From the NCBI RefSeq assembly GCF_014698235.1, contig NZ_JACJSP010000002.1, positions 124,001-188,000 on the forward strand: DNA of 64,000 nucleotides, read 5' to 3'. Origin of the DNA: Limnothrix sp. FACHB-406. GTDB taxonomy: Bacteria > Cyanobacteriota > Cyanobacteriia > CACIAM-69d. Position 1 is the first letter of the stretch. Each line of letters starts with the position of its first letter. The translations under genes were made by a program, and so were the position numbers. Shown here piece after piece: positions 63,238 through 64,000 of the stretch. The notes under the pieces are model-generated. The model was not told the origin of the DNA, did not search any database, and saw only the letters and a program-made list of their open reading frames with translations.

Positions 63238-64000
63238 CTAAAGCCCCAAATCAAACAGGCGAGCAATCCGCTTGCGCACCCACTGCACCGGGTTGCTGTC
63301 ATCTTCATCGGCCGCAATCAAACCCAAGGCCCGAAGCTGGGCCTGTCGATCGCGCAATTCCTCTTGGCGCACGGACAGTTCCCGCACAATCACCTCCGCG
63401 ATCGGGGGATGCTTTCGCAACAACTCCGTGAACCCCCGCTGATTAATGGCAAACAGCAAGGTTTCCTCAGTGGCGCTCACCGTTGCCGTGCGCGGAATGC
63501 CCAGCATCAGTGCCAACTCCCCAAAAAAGCTCCCCGCCTCCAAATCCGTCAGGTGCTTATCCAACTCCGCCACAAACACCTTCACCGATCCCGACAGCAC
63601 AATGTAAAAACTATTGCCCGGATCCCCTTCCCGAAACAGCAGCTCATCTGGCTTGAGGCGCTGACGATAACCGCACTCAATCACCCGCCGCAGATCCAAA
63701 TCATTCAAATGCGAAAAGTAGTGAACCCGTTTCAGGGCTTCCGTCAGCAGGCTCGATCGCGTTTCGCTGGAAATTTGGCGTTGGGCCAAGGGCGCAGGGG
63801 ATAGAGCAGCCGTTGGATCACTGCCGCGCCCGAGGGGATAGAGCACTTCCGGGTTCCGAAGCCACAAATCCCGTTGAGGGAAGGGAATTTCAATGCCCTG
63901 TTGATGAAATCGATACTCGATCGCGCAGTTGAGGGCATGGCGAGCATCAAACTCCCGTTCATAGCCCCGAATCCAAACCCGCAGATCAAAGTCCAGCCCA
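63238..64000 (-). CDS. MscS-type channel with cyclic-nucleotide-binding domain (partial, 5' end beyond window)
   Basis: C-terminal part of a longer gene; the reading frame stays open to the window edge, so an internal TTG is not the true start. The first visible residues (GLDFDLRVWIRGYEREFDAR and ALNCAIEYRFHQQGIEIPFP) match the end of an MscS channel. A Crp-type nucleotide-binding domain follows (about 75 residues on): FREGDPGNSFYIVLSGSVKV, FFGELALMLGIPRTATV, with Glu and Arg of the phosphate-binding cassette. This architecture is known as bacterial cyclic-nucleotide-gated (bCNG) channels. The nucleotide and gating need test. Confidence 0.85.
   Translation of the reverse strand, partial: GLDFDLRVWIRGYEREFDARHALNCAIEYRFHQQGIEIPFPQRDLWLRNPEVLYPLGRGSDPTAALSPAPLAQRQISSETRSSLLTEALKRVHYFSHLNDLDLRRVIECGYRQRLKPDELLFREGDPGNSFYIVLSGSVKVFVAELDKHLTDLEAGSFFGELALMLGIPRTATVSATEETLLFAINQRGFTELLRKHPPIAEVIVRELSVRQEELRDRQAQLRALGLIAADEDDSNPVQWVRKRIARLFDLGL

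Overview
The window is chromosomal DNA from a cyanobacterium. The evidence is a phycocyanin operon (cpcB-cpcA-cpcC-cpcD), psbO, plant-type ferredoxin petF, a BvdR-type biliverdin reductase, a SigA-type sigma factor, several gene families largely confined to cyanobacteria (DUF2949, DUF760, DUF2605, DUF2973, DUF3326), and very frequent GCGATCGC/CGATCG words (the HIP1 signature of many cyanobacterial genomes). No phycoerythrin, rRNA, tRNA, prophage or CRISPR array was seen. DevBCA-type exporter genes are present, but nothing here proves a heterocyst-forming species.

Layout. 1-3698 (minus): a TetR-type regulator overlapping devB, then devC and a devA cut by the window edge, forming an envelope exporter. 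4427-9075 (plus): small proteins, then a coiled-coil protein, a membrane OmpA/BON protein and a Ras-like GTPase that look like one module. 9211-13110: comB, a Crp/Fnr regulator and an M61 peptidase. 13130-16245 (minus): the phycocyanin operon, with hairpin-plus-U-tract signals after cpcA, after cpcC, before cpcD and after cpcD, and an IS200/IS605-like remnant inside the cpcB-cpcA spacer. 17180-20028 (minus): a flippase-like membrane protein behind a toroid-type protein. 20277-30922: HD protein, psbO, an alpha-oxoamine synthase, small conserved genes, DUF3326, CPBP protease, Lon-substrate-domain protein, an acetyltransferase behind bvdR, and petF. 31142-34426: rseP divergent from a Zn/Mn ABC ATPase and permease, with a Zur-like palindrome between them. 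34484-42069 (minus): three related RTX/Calx-beta genes followed by cobQ and a small secreted protein. 42516-44869: glycosyltransferase and MacB-like permease. 45065-46883: an AT-richer patch with phased repeats, a zinc-ribbon protein and a medium-chain dehydrogenase, probably acquired. 47244-54921: msrP, a DUF433/DUF5615 toxin-antitoxin-like pair, plsC-like acyltransferase, an ABC-2 permease, DUF2949, DUF760 and mutY. 55012-64000: a foldback element, sat, an alpha/beta hydrolase, sigA, polysaccharide deacetylase, TPR/DUF2973/DUF2605 operon, and an MscS channel with a cyclic-nucleotide-binding domain cut by the right edge.

How they fit: light harvesting and electron transfer (cpc, psbO, petF, bvdR), envelope building and signalling (devBCA, GTPase/OmpA module, rseP, RTX proteins, glycosyltransferase, deacetylase, plsC), metal and sulfur handling (ABC importer, sat, comB, cobQ) and stress repair (msrP, mutY). 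Starts were often moved inward from the longest open frame where a Shine-Dalgarno sequence or the family N-terminus supported it.
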